Below, in pieces: positions 1 to 13,259 of a stretch of DNA of 64,000 bases. Under the pieces are notes generated by a model. The model saw only the letters and a program-made list of their open reading frames with translations. It made no database searches and was not told where the DNA came from. Source of the DNA: Papio anubis (taxonomy: Eukaryota > Chordata > Mammalia > Primates > Cercopithecidae); the NCBI RefSeq assembly GCF_008728515.1, contig NC_044989.1, forward strand, positions 75,417,754 to 75,481,753. The letters are read 5' to 3'. A program made the translations under genes and the position numbers. Numbering within the stretch: position 1 is the stretch's first letter; each line of letters starts with the position of its first letter.

Positions 1-2133
1 GGCTTGTGGAGATTGAGCTGTATCTTCTCATCAGTTCTATAGAGAGAAACAGATGGGCAATATTGAATCTAGGTCAGTGAGTGTATCAGGTAATCACTAA
101 TCCAGAGTGAATATTAGATGAATTTGTCAAATTGAAGGAGAAGACCAATTGAGATGCTAACAAGTACTGATTCTTCAAAAAAAAAAAAAAAGAGTCAATG
201 TCTGTTGGGGGGAAATGTTGGAAACCTTCCAACTAATATCACTCAGGAGCGTATTGAAAATCCGTTTGCAGAATGTAAGCCAAAGAATGTTCTGAAAGTG
301 CATTTTAGAATAAAATGTTATTGCTTTGTGACACTTACAAATTCAGTAGAATACAGTCATCCAATTAAAAGTTTACATAATCAGATTTATGAAGGTCAAA
401 GGCATCCTAACGTATTGCCTGCTTTCATTACCCCACCTAAATATTTCTTTAAGCAAAATGACAGAATCTTTAAAAAATGTGTTAGAGGCACACAGTGTTT
501 TGTTCCCTAACTAATTCTAGCCAAGGACCAATGGTTCTAGATTTCCAAATAGTACTGGAAGAGTGCCAGTGCCTTCATATGAAAGTTTACAGTATTTAGT
601 TCTTCTATTTTAGGAAAGAGAACCTTGGGACTAGGATAAAACACGCCCGTGAAAATTGAGAAGCTCCAGCTAGAAGTGAAAAATATATCAAAGGAAATAG
701 ATGTATTCGAGCTCTGTTTTATCTCAGACATACTTAATTATATTTCATGACTTTCTTGGTTAGGAACACAGTTCCCTGTAATTGAAGGTCAGTATGATTA
801 TATTTTTAGCAATTTTTTGTGCACTATTTTTTGTCTGAGAGATACTCAAGATTCCAACATTTTTCTGCTTAAAATCATTTTGCACATTAATTGTATATTA
901 CCATTTCACTGAAAGATAGATGACTCTAAAATTTTGTTGATGTTTCAAGGTTGTTAAAATTCCATGCTAGAATTCCAGTTACAATCTGCTATACTTGAGT
1001 ATGAAGAACTATGCATTTATCATCTGTGGAAGAGATTATTGGGCCTATCTCATATTTTCCCTGTCCCAGTCCCATAAGAGATTATACTGCCCATTGCCTT
1101 TGCAACTACGCAAGGGTGTATGAATAAGTTTAACCAACAAAATGTGAGTGAAAGTGATGCATGCCACTTCCTGGCTAAGGCAGTTAAGAACTGACTTCCC
1201 CTTCCCACTTACCCAGTCATGGCAACCTTGTAAGTCATGTGTTGAAATGACAGTGTCACAGAATGGAGGGAGATTTGATCCCTGAGACAGCAGATGGTGG
1301 AGAGCCCCCATTGACTCACAGGAGACTTTGGGAGAGCAAGCACCAAACTGTTGTGCTAACTAGAGAAGTCAGGGTTTGTCTATTGCAACTTCTATTAATT
1401 ATTTACCCTTACATAAGTTTTTTTGTGCTTTCCTTTTGGGCTCAACTTCTTCAGGACCTAAGAATATTTATTTTCCTTGAATGAAAATGTGAATCAGTTC
1501 ACAGCAGCTAAAATGAACAAGCTCTAAAATAAAGGCATTTACATAAGTCTTAATAACAAGTTTTGTGTTTCATAGGCATATATTGTATTAAATGCAATTC
1601 TAAATTGATTGCTTGGCAGGGCAAAGGTAAATGTTGCCAGATTTCTTATAATTTTTAAATTAAATCTTTATCAGATAAATGAGAAAAAAGTTGAAATAGA
1701 AACAGTGAACTCTGAACTTCTTCCCTAATGACTTATTTTACAAAGTTGGTGCACAGGTGTGTTAAAAATATTATATTCAACTTTGTTTTCATTAGAAGTA
1801 TTTTATGACTTATTTTGAAGAAAATATTCAATTCAGTATAAAACTGTGGATGTCTTAGTAGTAAGGGAAGAGAGCAAGGGAGAGAGAGAGTCATTTGTAT
1901 GCCAATATTGCATTATCTTCATGGATTTAGTCATTTGATTCAATGAAATTTAAAATGAATCATTTAAGTTTCTTCATGTTAGTTAACCAGTCTATATTTT
2001 GCACAAAATGATTCTTCTATTTCTTTGGAGTATTTCATGAAGTGATATAAATTATCACCCTTGACTTGAAAAAAAATCTCTTAAAAAAATAAACAAATGG
2101 AGGTACAAAAACAATCAAGCAAATATAAACTAA
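1..2133. other. Intronic stretch, nothing recognised
   Basis: AT-rich unique-looking sequence. A 12-A run at 178-191 and a short GA run near 1869-1890 are the only simple repeats. The 118-codon frame at 154-510 has no recognisable domain, and I treat it as chance. Confidence 0.6.
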
Positions 2134-2146
2134 AAAAGCAGGAGTG

Positions 2147-2455
2147 GGCCAGGCATGGTGGCTCACGTTTGTAATCCCAGCACTTTGGGAGGCCGAGGTG
2201 GGTGGATCACCTGAGGTCAGGAGATCGAGACCATCCTGGCTAACACGGTGAAACCCCGTTTCTACTAAAAATACAAAAAATTAGCCCCGTGTGGTGGTGG
2301 GTGCCTGTAGTCCCAGCTACTTGGGAGGCCGAGGCAGGAGTATGGCATGAACCCAGGAGGCAGAGCTTGCAGTGAGCCAAGATCACACCACTGTACTCCA
2401 GCCTGGGGCAACAGAGCAAGACTCTATGTGAAAAAAAAAGAAAAAAAAAAACAAC
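2147..2455 (+). repeat. Alu SINE, full length, 13-bp target-site duplication
   Basis: Full dimeric Alu with both monomers, A-rich linker and an interrupted A tail. It is flanked by a perfect 13-bp duplication, aaaagcaggagtg, at 2134-2146 and 2456-2468, which fixes both ends. The left arm matches the AluS/AluY type; subfamily not resolved by eye. Confidence 0.95.
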
Positions 2456-2468
2456 AAAAGCAGGAGTG

Positions 2469-5039
2469 ACAATATTTATATTGTACAAAATAAAAATAAT
2501 AGAAAAATAATTATGACTAAATGAATTATCTTGTAAAAATTAAAGACATTATCTAAAAAGGTATAACAATAATGAAAATTGAATGCAGTAAGTGAAATAG
2601 ATAATTTTCTGGCAGAATACAAATGACCCAAACCAACTGAAGCATAAACTGATAATCTAAAAAGAACAATAATCTTGGAAGAAAATGAAAAATAATCTGT
2701 TGAATGACTTTGGGCTCAGGCAGTTTGAAAGGTAAACTTAAAAAAATAAATTATATGATATATAAACTATTCCTGTACAAAGAAAAATAGGTAAAACCAC
2801 TGAATTGATTTCATGAAGCAGAATTAATATTCTATGACTGTAGTTACTCTGGCTCTGAGGGCTCCTAGAAGGCCCTGTCATTTGGGCTCCTGTCTCACCG
2901 TGCCCACTGCTAATTGGTCCAGCTCAAGCCTTAACTTGGCCTTTGCAGAGGGTGCTGACAATGTTCAGTCCCAAGTTCCATTAACACTTTATTAAAATAA
3001 TTAGTTATAGGAAGCCATAGATAGAGCAAAGTCAAGGCATGAAGTTGGATCCATGACCGTGTGACACTGAACTTGTCCCAACCCTTCTCTTGAATTTTAT
3101 GATTCATCCTATTGTAGAGGATGTGTAGAGGAGTGGATGCATGGGACCCAGCATTAGCAGGAGCATTGGATCAACCACCTGACCATCCATGTGAGTCTTA
3201 CTACCTTCCCAAAGGGGCTTGTCAGAAGCTAGACGAGGGTTTGGATTAGACCCCTATAAAGAAAACCACTAAGATAAAATGTCTCAGCGTAATTGGTCAC
3301 AACTCCCACTTCTGGCCTTAATTCCTTTTTGAATGAAAGATCCTGAAAGAAGGAGAGGAAGGAGGATCTATCTTCTCACTACAACCTCCTTAATTAAGGA
3401 TACTCAAGGGACGATGCCCACTTGGGGTTGGTGTCCCATTTTCTGTTCTTCGGGTCAGAGCACTGGGCCACTGGAGTAGTCTGGGAGGGGCCTTTGACTT
3501 CTCTGCCCCTAAGAGTGAGTTCTCATAAAATATGGTGTGCCCAGGCTAACGTTGGTACTCATCTTGGCAAATCCTTTAGGTTCAGGTCCCTGTTCTTTTT
3601 GTCCTCCGCTTCTGATATGACAAATGCCCAACGATGGAGTCAGGAAGACAGCCCACCTTCTGTCAGAGCCTACTCCCCAGCTCATGTTTCTCTGTCCCTC
3701 CGTTGTATAGCAAACTCTTGCCAATTCTTTTGGAATGACTTTTTAACAAGAAGAAAAACCCCATACTTTAATGGGCCAATTCAAACAACTAACATCTATT
3801 AAAGAAGCACACAAATATCCTTTAAGCCCTTAGTCTTTAATTAAAAAGTCATGCAAATGAACATTTCCTAAAGGGATACTTTTCCCCTCACTGTGACTAG
3901 AGAGGAATGAGACTCTAAGACAATCCCAAACATGCAATCATATAGGCACATTGCTCTATTAAAACAAAAATGATTTAATATTAAAACATTCATTAATAAT
4001 AAAATGTCACATGATTAGGTTAGGGGAGAAAAACATGTGGCCATCTGGAGAGAGACTAGAAATTGATTCAGTAAAATTCAACATCCATTCTTGATAAAAT
4101 CTCAGAAACTAGGGCAAATCTTTTCTTTACAGGATGAAAAGTATCACAAATCAACAAACATAGAATGATGAAATTATAAAAGCATTCCCATTATATTTGA
4201 AATGTTCATTATTTAAATATTAAACATATTTTAAAAATTTAAATATTAAACGTATTTTAAAATTTTAAATATAAACATATTTTAATATGTTTTAATATTA
4301 AGGCTGCTTTAAGAAATTCAATAAAATAATATAATCAACTGACTTGAACATTCCAGAGGATAGTGATGAAAACTTAGTCACTGGCCAATCAGTCAGCACT
4401 CCTTCTCTCTTACCACTTCCCAAACCCCACTCCCACACACCTTTATTGGTCTTTGGCCTTGGGGCTCTCACTGACTCTTCCAGAGACAGAAACTGCAATC
4501 AATCTGGCCAACAGTCTCAAGATATTTTCAAAGAGAGCAAGAGTGAGAGAATGAGAGCACAGCAAGTGAGTGGGCTAGAGATTGTGGGCGGCTGGGGTTG
4601 CAAAATGTAAAACTTGGATGCTATTAGAGGTTACATCCTCTTTTATTTGGTTCAGGTTATCTGAGGAAAACTATTTGCTGGAAGAGAGAGAAGGATGGAG
4701 CAGACATACAGAGAAGTGCAGAGATAGGAAAGTCTAGTTCTAGGTCATTCTGAGATGCAGCTGCTGTGCTACATTTGGGTTATAGATGCCTTAGTGTTCT
4801 TATAATAAAATGTGCTTTTTGCTTATGGTAGTTTGAATTGAGCTAATACCAAGAGGCAGTTAGTTACTAAACAGACAGCAAACCCTGGATTTTCAAAAAA
4901 TATGCTCACAATAACAATAAATAAGACTACATATAAGAATAAAAATATTTTTCCACACTTAACAACAAAAAGATAAACAACCGGAACAATGAAACTAAAA
5001 TGTGCAGGACATTTGTATGAGAAACACAGTCAGCGCTTG
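2469..5039. other. Intronic stretch, no gene recognised
   Basis: AT-rich intron. It includes a short AT-rich tandem-like block at 4203-4296, in which variants of a ttaaatattaaacatatttt motif recur about three times. The 126-codon frame at 3422-3802 and its antisense partner look like chance ORFs without domains. Confidence 0.55.
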
Positions 5040-6970
5040 TCAGAGGTAAAATGGAAAACTTGAAAACGGAAGGCTTATAATTGAAAGGAAATTAATTATC
5101 TCCCAATGTTTTTATGTTTTAATGCAATTCCAATAAAATTACAATGAAATTCTTCCTGGACCATGACTTAGTGATTCTAAAGTTCACCTAGGAAAGTAAA
5201 CTGGCAAAAGGGCCCAACAGATCAGAAACAGAGAGTAGCATGGCATATATTGAAGGGTGGCAGAAGGTACCTGCCTGCCTTGTCAGATATCAGAATAAAG
5301 TCCTAATAATTAAAACATTGTGGTATCAACATGAGGATTGAAAGATGGATCAAATAACTGTAATAAAATGCCTAGAAACAAACCCTACTGCATACAAGAA
5401 TTTAATATAACATGACATTATAAATTTATGGAAGAGAGAAACATTTGCCAAGACATTCTTCTGTCACAATTGCTAAACTATTTGAAAAAAAAATTCATTA
5501 TCTCACTCATACAAAAACTACAAGGAAATAGAGGCAAATATCTTGGGGCAACAGAGAACTTTCTAAACTAAAAATCAGTAGTGAACAAATTAAATGCCTG
5601 ACATATTATGTAAAAGTCTCAATGTCAAAAAGATCTCAGAAAAATTAAGAAAAAATAACTAACTTGAAGTATATTTGTATTTTATATTAAAAGAGTTAAT
5701 ATTCTTAACACAAAGACAACTCTTACAAACCAATTTAAGAAATAAGCCAATAAACTCAGAAAAATGGGTAAAGGAGTTAAACCTTTTAAAAATAATTTTA
5801 AAACATAATACAAATGGCCAGTAAAATATAAAAAAAAACTGTTTAGACTCATTAGTAATCAAAGAAATGTAGTCAGTGCAATAATGTGATACCATTGTTT
5901 ACTCATCAAATTGTCAAATATAAAAAAATTTAGATACATGGTCCCCAGTTGCCAAGAAGCAAAATTGGGCATTTTCATACACCACTGGAGAAAGATGAGT
6001 TCAGAACTTTCAAGAAGTAAATTCACCAACATGTCAAGAGTTTTGGTATTCAAAAAAATAGTATTTGACTTGAAATTCCAATTTTAGAAGTTTGCCCTGT
6101 GGAAATACTCAGTTTTCACAGACTATGTAGAATAATATTTGTTGTTTATTAGTTTTAAAATCTTGAAACAAATGTCAAACAAAGGAGAGGTGGTTAAATG
6201 AACTATGACCATATAACAATGGGATAGGGAGAATAGTGCCCCCTCCACTCCCAAAAGTTTAAACCCTAATCCTAGGAGTCTGTGATTCTGTTACCTGACA
6301 TGGAACAAAGGACTTTGCAGACGTGATTAAGTTAAGGGCCTCGAGATGGGAAGATCATCCTGGTTAGTTAGGTCTGCCCGGCCTAATCAGGTGGGGTCTT
6401 AAAAGGCAGAGAATCTTTCTTAGCTGTGGCCCCAGAGAGACATGGCAGCAGCAGAATGGTCATGGAGATGCTGTGTTGCTGGCTTTGACGATGAAGGAAG
6501 GGGGCAGTGAGCCAAGGAAGGCCTTTGACCTCTAGAAGCTAGAAAAAGCAAGGAAACATTCACCCCTTCAGTGTCAGGAAAGAACACAGCCCTGCCAACA
6601 CCTTGATTTTAGCTCACTGAGATCTGTGGCAGACTTTGCCCCAACTGTAAGATAATACATTTGTGTTGTTTCAAGCCATTAAATTTGTGGTAATTTGTTA
6701 CAGTAGCAATGGAAAACTGATACAAATGGGATGTTTTGCTATCAGTAATTCAAAATCATTTTGGTTAAGAATCTATTTAGTTACATGTAAAAAGCAGACT
6801 ACAAAATTGTTTAAGGATGGCAGCCTAGTTCCAATGATGAAATATGAATATAGCAGCAATGATTATTTCTGGGTGTTGTAATTACTAGAGAGTTTTTGCC
6901 TTACTTGATTTTCTATTTTCCAAACTAAACATATCTTCCCTTTGTAATCAGAAAAAAATACAAAGAAATA
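5040..6970 (+). repeat. Old L1 fragment (L1M type), interrupted by an MLT1 LTR
   Basis: The sequence reads in the sense direction of LINE-1 ORF2 and 3' UTR, for example the region around 5120-5215 resembling the ORF2 segment about unusual base-rich A stretches and the 3' tail near 6900-6970. It is heavily decayed with no open frame. The MLT1 LTR at 6225-6725 splits it. Left edge is approximate. Confidence 0.7.
6225..6725 (+). repeat. MLT1-type MaLR solo LTR
   Basis: A solo LTR of about 500 bp ending in the family-typical tail near 6690-6725 (aatttgttacagtagcaatg). A short duplication, atggga, flanks it at 6219-6224 and 6726-6731. That fits retroviral-type integration into the surrounding old L1. 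The exact MLT1 subfamily is not resolved. Confidence 0.85.
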
Positions 6971-8097
6971 TTAGGTAAAATACACTTTAATCTACATTTC
7001 TGTAATTATTAAATCAGAATAAACTAATTTACAATCACTTTATTTCTTAAGGCAAATACTTATTTCTACCTTCTAACCCTAACTAAATCTTTATCTAATA
7101 CTTTCTGAAAAGTATTATTGTTTTTAATAAAATATAAATCTCTTTCAAGGCTTTTTTTTTCAATTTCATTTTTTGGTTTCAATTTAATTACATATCACAA
7201 CTGAGTGGAAATCATATTTGACAGACTACAATTCTCATAATCACTTCTTTTGTATCATTTCTTCCTCCTTTGAGTCCTCAATTTTGATTCATTTCTTCAC
7301 TAGTTATAAAATGTCTTTGTATTGGTTTAGTTTTTATCCAGGAAAAGGATGTGACTGTTCTACTTTCAAAACCTTGCATATCTGAGAATATCTTTCATGC
7401 AGGAATAACAATGAGTAACAATGTGGCTAAGTATATAAGGTCATAATATTTTCTGCTAAAAATTCTGTATGGATTTTGCTCAATTACTGTCTGACATTTA
7501 TTGCCATCTATCAGAAGACTGAGATCAGAATAATTTTTGTTTCCTTTTAGTTATCTTTTATTTTTCTTGCTGGGATAGATGAAGACATTTTACAATTTAA
7601 ACTTGGAATTCAAAATTTTACCATAAAGTGAAAGGAATATTAATGGGTATAGATTTTGTTTTCCATTAATGTTACTTTGAATATGTAAGCTCGTTTTATA
7701 TTGATTCTGGAAAGCAGATTCTGCTCAGGAAAGTTTTTATTCTATTGTAATTTTATGATGGCTATTCAACTTATGCTGGTTTCTTGTTCAGGAATACCTA
7801 GTATGTGGAGTTGGATTTCTGGCTTGTCTTTTACATAACTGATGATTTTTCTCTCTAGTTTTCATTTTTTCTTCCCCTTTCTTCTCTGTTCTAGAACTTG
7901 AATTTTTCTTCCACATGACAAATTTGGGTTTTCTGTTTCCATTACTACCTTCAATGCAATTTTATTTCCGAGGTTGTATTTTTAGATTTCTTTTGTTTTT
8001 TTCCTTTCTCTTAGCCAGACCCTTTTGATTTTCTTCTCATCTGACTTTTCCATTGATGAGGAAACATTTTCTTGTATATTCAGAGAATCTAAGGCAG
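6971..8097. other. Intronic stretch, nothing firmly recognised
   Basis: T-rich on the plus strand. It could be a very old minus-strand LINE remnant, but no segment is clear enough to name. Confidence 0.5.
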
Positions 8098-8461
8098 TGA
8101 TATGGTTTGGTTGTGTCCCCACCCAAATCCCATTTTGAATTGTAGCTTTCATAATTGCCACATGTCATGGGAGGGACCTGTTGGGAGGTAATTGAATCAT
8201 GGGCGTGGGTCTTTCCCATGCTGTTCTCGTGATAGTGAATAAGTCTCAGGAGATCTGCTGGTTTTATAATGAGGAATTCCCCTACATAAGCTCTATTGCT
8301 TGTTGCCATGTAAGACATGACTTTGCTACTCATTTGTCTTCAGCCAAGATTTTGAGGCCTCCCCAGCCATGTGGAACTGTGAGTCAATTAAACCTCTTTC
8401 CTTTATAAATTACCCAATCCCGAGTATGCCTTTATTAGCAGCATGAGAACAGACTAATACA
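8098..8461 (+). repeat. MaLR (THE1/MST-type) 5' LTR
   Basis: LTR of 364 bp beginning tgatatggtttgg and ending in taataca, with the family's polyadenylation-like region before the 3' end. It is followed directly by MaLR internal sequence, so it is a 5' LTR rather than a solo LTR. The matching 3' LTR is absent. Confidence 0.93.
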
Positions 8462-9735
8462 GTAAATTGGTACTGGTAGAGTGGGGTGCTGCTGTAAAGA
8501 TACCTGAAAATGTGGAAGCCACTTTGGAACTGGGTAACAGCCAGAGATTGGAACAGTTTGGAGGGCTCAGAAGACAGGAAGATGTGGGAAAGTTTCGAAC
8601 TTCCTAGAGACTTGTCAAATAGCTTTGATTCCACAATGCTGATGGTGATATGGACAATAAAGTCCAGGCTGAGGTGGTCTCAGATGGAGATGAGGAACTT
8701 GCTGGGAACTGGAGCAAAAGTGACTCTTGTTATGTTTTAGCAAAGAGACTGGCAGCATTTTGCCCCTGCCCTAGAGATTTGTGGAACTTTGAACTTGAGA
8801 GAGATGATTTAGGGCATCTGGTGGAAGACATTTCTAAGCAGCAAAGCGTTCAAGAGGTGAATTGGGTACTGTTCAAAGGATTCAGTTTTATGTATTCACA
8901 AAGATATGGTTTGGAATTGGAACTTATGTTTAAAAGAGAAGCAGACCATAAAAATTCAGAAAATTTGCAGCCTGATGCTGCCATAGAAAAGAAAACCCCA
9001 TTTTATGAGGAGAAATTCAAGCCAGCAGCAGAAATTTGCATAAGTAATGAGGAGCCAAATGTTAATCTCCAGGAAGATAGGGAAAATGTCTCCAGGGCAT
9101 GTCAGAGGTCTTCACTGCAGCCCCTCCCATCACAAGCCAGGAAACCAAGGAGGAAAAAATGGTTTCAAGGGCTGGGCCAGGAGCCTTGCTGCTTTGTGCA
9201 GTCTCTGGAGTTGGTGCCCTGTATTCCAGCTGTGGCTAAAAGGGGCCAATGTATAACTCAGGCCATTGCTTCAGAGGGTGCAAGCCCCATGTCTTGGCAG
9301 CTTACACGTGGTGTTGGGTCTGTGGGTGCACAAAAGTCAAGAACTGATGTTTGGGAACCTCTGCCTAGATTTCAGAGGATGTATGAAAATGCCTGGATGT
9401 CCAGGCTGAGGTGTGCTGCAGGGGTGAGCCTTCATAGAGAACCTCTACTAGGGCAGTGCAGAAGGAAATGTGGGGGTGATCCCCCACACAGAGTTCCCAC
9501 TGGGGCACTGCCTAGTGGAGCTGTCAGAAGAGGGCCACCATCCTTCAGATCCCAGAGTAGATCCACTGACCACTTACACCATGTGCCTGGAAAAGCTGCA
9601 GACAATGCCAGCCCATGAAAGCAGCCAGGAGGGGGGCTGTACCCTGCAAAACCACAGGAGCGGAGCTGCCCAAGACCATGGGAGCCCACCTCTTGCATCA
9701 GCATGACCTGGATGTGAGACATGGACTTTAAGGCT
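8462..9735 (+). mobile_element. MaLR internal region, 3'-truncated, with a 322-codon open frame
   Basis: Non-autonomous endogenous retrovirus-like internal sequence of the THE1/MST group, continuous with the LTR to its left. A plus-strand frame with an ATG at 8650 stays open to 9618 (322 codons). I see no protease, polymerase or envelope motif, and MaLR elements are known to lack these genes. The frame may be a gag-like remnant or may be open by chance. Similarity stops near 9735, with no 3' LTR, so the element is truncated. Confidence 0.85.
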
Positions 9736-10703
9736 TTGCTGAGTATTACATTGCAAGAATAAAGCCTGACTGCCAGATTAATCTGGAAGTTCCAGTCATG
9801 AAATATTTGTTTATAAATAAGTGATTTTTTTTGAGCCTGCTTTACTGTAGCTATACCATACCTCATCACTGCCAATTGTATTATGACTTTTGGGGTTATT
9901 TATCAAATAAAATGAATAATAATTAGGGGTCATTTCCATCATGGAAGTTGGCTTTTGATCTACTTGACAAGCAGATCTGGTTAAACTAAAAAAGGAATGT
10001 AAAAAATGAAGGAAGAATGGAAATGACTGGAGGAATTTAGCAGCTGCCATCTCTGTAATGAAGCTGGGGAAAAAGGAGGAAACAGCTCCTTCCCTAACCT
10101 CCCTGCAGCGGTGAACCTCCAACCAATCCTAAGTTGAAATTTTGTCTAATTACACAACAATTATCTACTCTTTTAACTTGAAAGAATATTCATCATACTT
10201 TTCCCTCACCAAAAAGAACATCCTTTGACTTGGTAATGATCAAGCTACATTCTTAAGTCGAGAGAAAGGCAGAAATGAGATCTTCCCGTTTGTAAGCAAA
10301 GAACAGTTCTGTAATGAGGTGTCTTCCTCTGCCCCTTTTTTTCTGAGCCACACGGCCTTCCCGGAGGACAGACAGCCTGATGTGCTAAACACCAGTCTCC
10401 CTGGTGAGGGCTCATTACAACACTGCCGCTCAGGAACAAAACATTCTCTTTGCTTCACTCCTCACCCTCTCTCCTGCCTCATTCCCAAACCCAGGGACTT
10501 TCCTGACTTGGCTCCCAGTCTGCACATTACCATCTCTGAATTCTGTGGTCCTTTCTCTTGATATGATACCCCAAATACCCTACTGAACCCTCAAGTGGTA
10601 TCATTGCTATGACATCCACTGCAACACCAAGGACTCTTCTGTATTGTTTTCTAATATTTCTCTACTGAGAGAAGTTGCTAAATAGGCAACACCTTTGCAG
10701 ATA
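9736..10703. other. Intronic stretch, nothing recognised
   Basis: Mixed-composition intron. Overlapping small frames on both strands near 10240-10586 show no domain. Confidence 0.5.
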
Positions 10704-11074
10704 CAGTAGTCTCCTCTTACCTGCAGGGGTTACATTCCAAGACCCCCAGCAGATGCCTGAAACCATGGATAGTACTGAACCCTATATTTATAGACCTAAC
10801 TTATGTTTTTTTGATCTGATAACCAACAGGGCTATTAAGTGACTAGTGGTAGTTGCATAGACAGTAGATACACTGGGATAAAGTGATGTTTTACGTCCTG
10901 GGTGGGCTGGAGTGGGACGGTGTGAAATTTCATCAAGCTAGTCAAAATGGTGTGAAATATAAAACTTATGAATTGTTTATTTGTAAAATTTTCCATTTAA
11001 TATTTTCAAACCCTGGTTGACTGTGGGTAACTGAAACTGCAGAGATTGAAACCATGGATAAAGGGGGACTATTG
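10704..11074. mobile_element. Non-autonomous Tigger-type DNA transposon
   Basis: 371-bp element with inverted ends: cagtagtctcc at the left, and the complement of a matching sequence (gggggactattg) at the right. A TA dinucleotide flanks each side (10702-10703 and 11075-11076), the target duplication of Tc1/mariner/pogo elements. It has no transposase frame, so it is an internally deleted derivative. Exact family name not resolved. Confidence 0.85.
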
Positions 11075-11076
11075 TA

Positions 11077-11845
11077 ACAACAAATGGTTCCTGACAGAGG
11101 AAGAGGTGTAATGTAAAAGAAGTTCTTTTTTTTCTCGCTTCTTAATCCATAGCAATGGAGAATGAAAGGAGAATCACTTCTATTTCCATTTTGATTGTAT
11201 TCATTCTCCCCAGTTGAGAATTTGTATAATGGTTGGGGATTTCATTAAAGATATCTCCCTAGGAAACTAGATAGCTATGGATTTTGATGATTTCTATTAC
11301 CAAAGAGAGATTCTGTTCTCAGGCCCAATTTCAGGAGCAGAGGATGAGGAGGGGCTGAACATAGGCTTTTAAGAAATCAATTCAGGAGTCTTTATAGATT
11401 GATCAGAATCCCAATAGTTTATTGATTTTTACCCTGAAATAATGTCTCCTTTGAGGCTACTGAGTTCTAAGTAACTAAAGGCCAGTGAAAGTATCTTTGA
11501 TACTGTTTCTAGCTCAAAGAAGTCCTCAGATATGAATGCCCTCAAATCCCTTTGCTTCTAGGTGGTGAGTACTTCCTTTTGCAAATTGGATATTTGTGGA
11601 AGTGTGTTTTGTCACAATGACTCAGGGGAGCGGCCGGCATTTTGTTGTGGGAACCAGGAGCGCAAGATGTCCTGCAGTGAGTGGTATTGGTCCTGCACAA
11701 GGAAATATTGTCCCATGCCCCAAATGATTTTTGAATGTCCCTCCAGATATTCATGCAGGTGAAAAATCTTATAATTACTCAAACCTAGAACCTAGCTCTG
11801 ATCTTAATAAAAATAAAGTGAATAGTTCCTTTCGCGGCTCAAAAC
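11077..11845. other. Intronic stretch, nothing recognised
   Basis: No repeat or gene that I can name. Small frames around 11542-11762 overlap on opposite strands and have no recognisable domain. Confidence 0.5.
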
Positions 11846-12282
11846 AACACAAATTTCTTCTCTTAAAGTTCTGGGGTTCAGAAATCCAAAATGAGTTTTG
11901 CTGGCTTAAAATCAAGGTGTCCTTCCAGAGACTCTAGGAGAATAACTTTGACCCTTGTTTTTTCAGATTCTAGAGACTACCTTTAATCCGTGGCTCATGA
12001 CCTTTTCCTCCAGTTTCAAAGTCAGCAGGATAGCACCTTCAAATCTCTCTCTGACTTTGACCCTCCTGCTGACTTTGATCCTCCTGCTTCCCACTTTCAC
12101 TGCAAGCTGCTTGTGATTACACTGAGCCCACCCAGAAAGCCCAGGGAAATCTCCCTATCTCAATATCCTTAGCTTAATCACATCTGTAAAGTCCTCTGTG
12201 CCATGTAAAGTGACATAGTCACACATTCTAGGGATTACAATGTGGACATCTTTGGGAAGGCATTATTCTGCCTATCATAGAA
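11846..12282 (-). repeat. MLT1-type MaLR LTR, minus strand
   Basis: Reads as the reverse complement of the same LTR group as 6225-6725, shown by shared blocks around ctttaatccgtggctcatga and atctcaatatccttagctta. It carries an 18-bp tandem duplication at 12051-12086 with one mismatch between copies. No clear target duplication was seen. Confidence 0.75.
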
Positions 12283-13259
12283 AATATACATTTTGAACTT
12301 TGAAAACAGATATCCTGGATTTTCTCAGAAGCTAACTACCATATACGTCAAGGAAGATTTTATTTTGTTTTATTACCAAGAATTAATCCTCATTTCAGAA
12401 ATCACATTACTGACAGCAGCATGGCTCACTGTATGTGAGCTGTCCAAAAAAAAAAAAGGAAAACAGGAAAAAGAAATCCCACTCTAATATCTGCCATCCG
12501 TTGCTATTACATTCTTTTTATTTTAAATAAAGATGTAAGCCTAGCAGATTCATCCTCTATCCCAATGTTTGTGTCTGATGTTCAATTTCCATATTGAACA
12601 ACAGAGTATTTTATTATAAACTGCTTTTTTCTCATTTTCTTTTATAATACAGTTAGGACATTATATTGGTTTTTTTTTTGCTTGAAATTGTTTATATAGG
12701 TAGATTGTAATATCTAGAAATTTTTTTCATTATAGTAAAGGAGACATTATAAATTTTTTTTTTTTAAAGTACAGCATTAAGTTGGCTATGGGCATCTCAG
12801 ATTCCAGGTGCCTTTCTCGGTTGGAGCGTCTTCTCCAGGCCAACACTATGTATTGTGTTTCACTCCCTTTAATCTCCTTTAAAACTTCAGTCTCCTTTAA
12901 AACTCCTCTGAACCTATCCTTGCTGAGCTCATCAAGCCATTCCCTCATAATAGATTCCATAGTTCTGGTAGCATAGTTCTGGTGGCATTCACTCCCCAAA
13001 TGAACTTTCCCAGATTTCTGGGGGAGGCCGCTAGCCCGCTGAGACTCTTCATCTAGACTGCTGTTCCACAGCAGGACTTTGGGGACTGATAGAGCCCCAT
13101 GCGCTCTTGGCAAGGCCTCTACCTTGTCCTCCCTGCACTACCTGCCTTATCACAAGATGTCTCAGCATCTAATGTCAGGTAGGAAACTCTAATTAGGAAG
13201 ATTATGGGCCTTCCTCTTAATGACCCCCAGGACCAATCTCATCATCCCTTACTTCCCTG
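12283..13259. other. Intronic stretch, nothing firmly recognised
   Basis: Contains A and T runs (for example near 12446 and 12755) and a 127-codon minus-strand frame at 12730-13113 without recognisable domains. Confidence 0.45.

Noticed and set aside
3422..3802. 126-codon plus-strand frame in intron 1
   Set aside because: No domain, overlapped by an antisense frame, no promoter or splice support; chance ORF.
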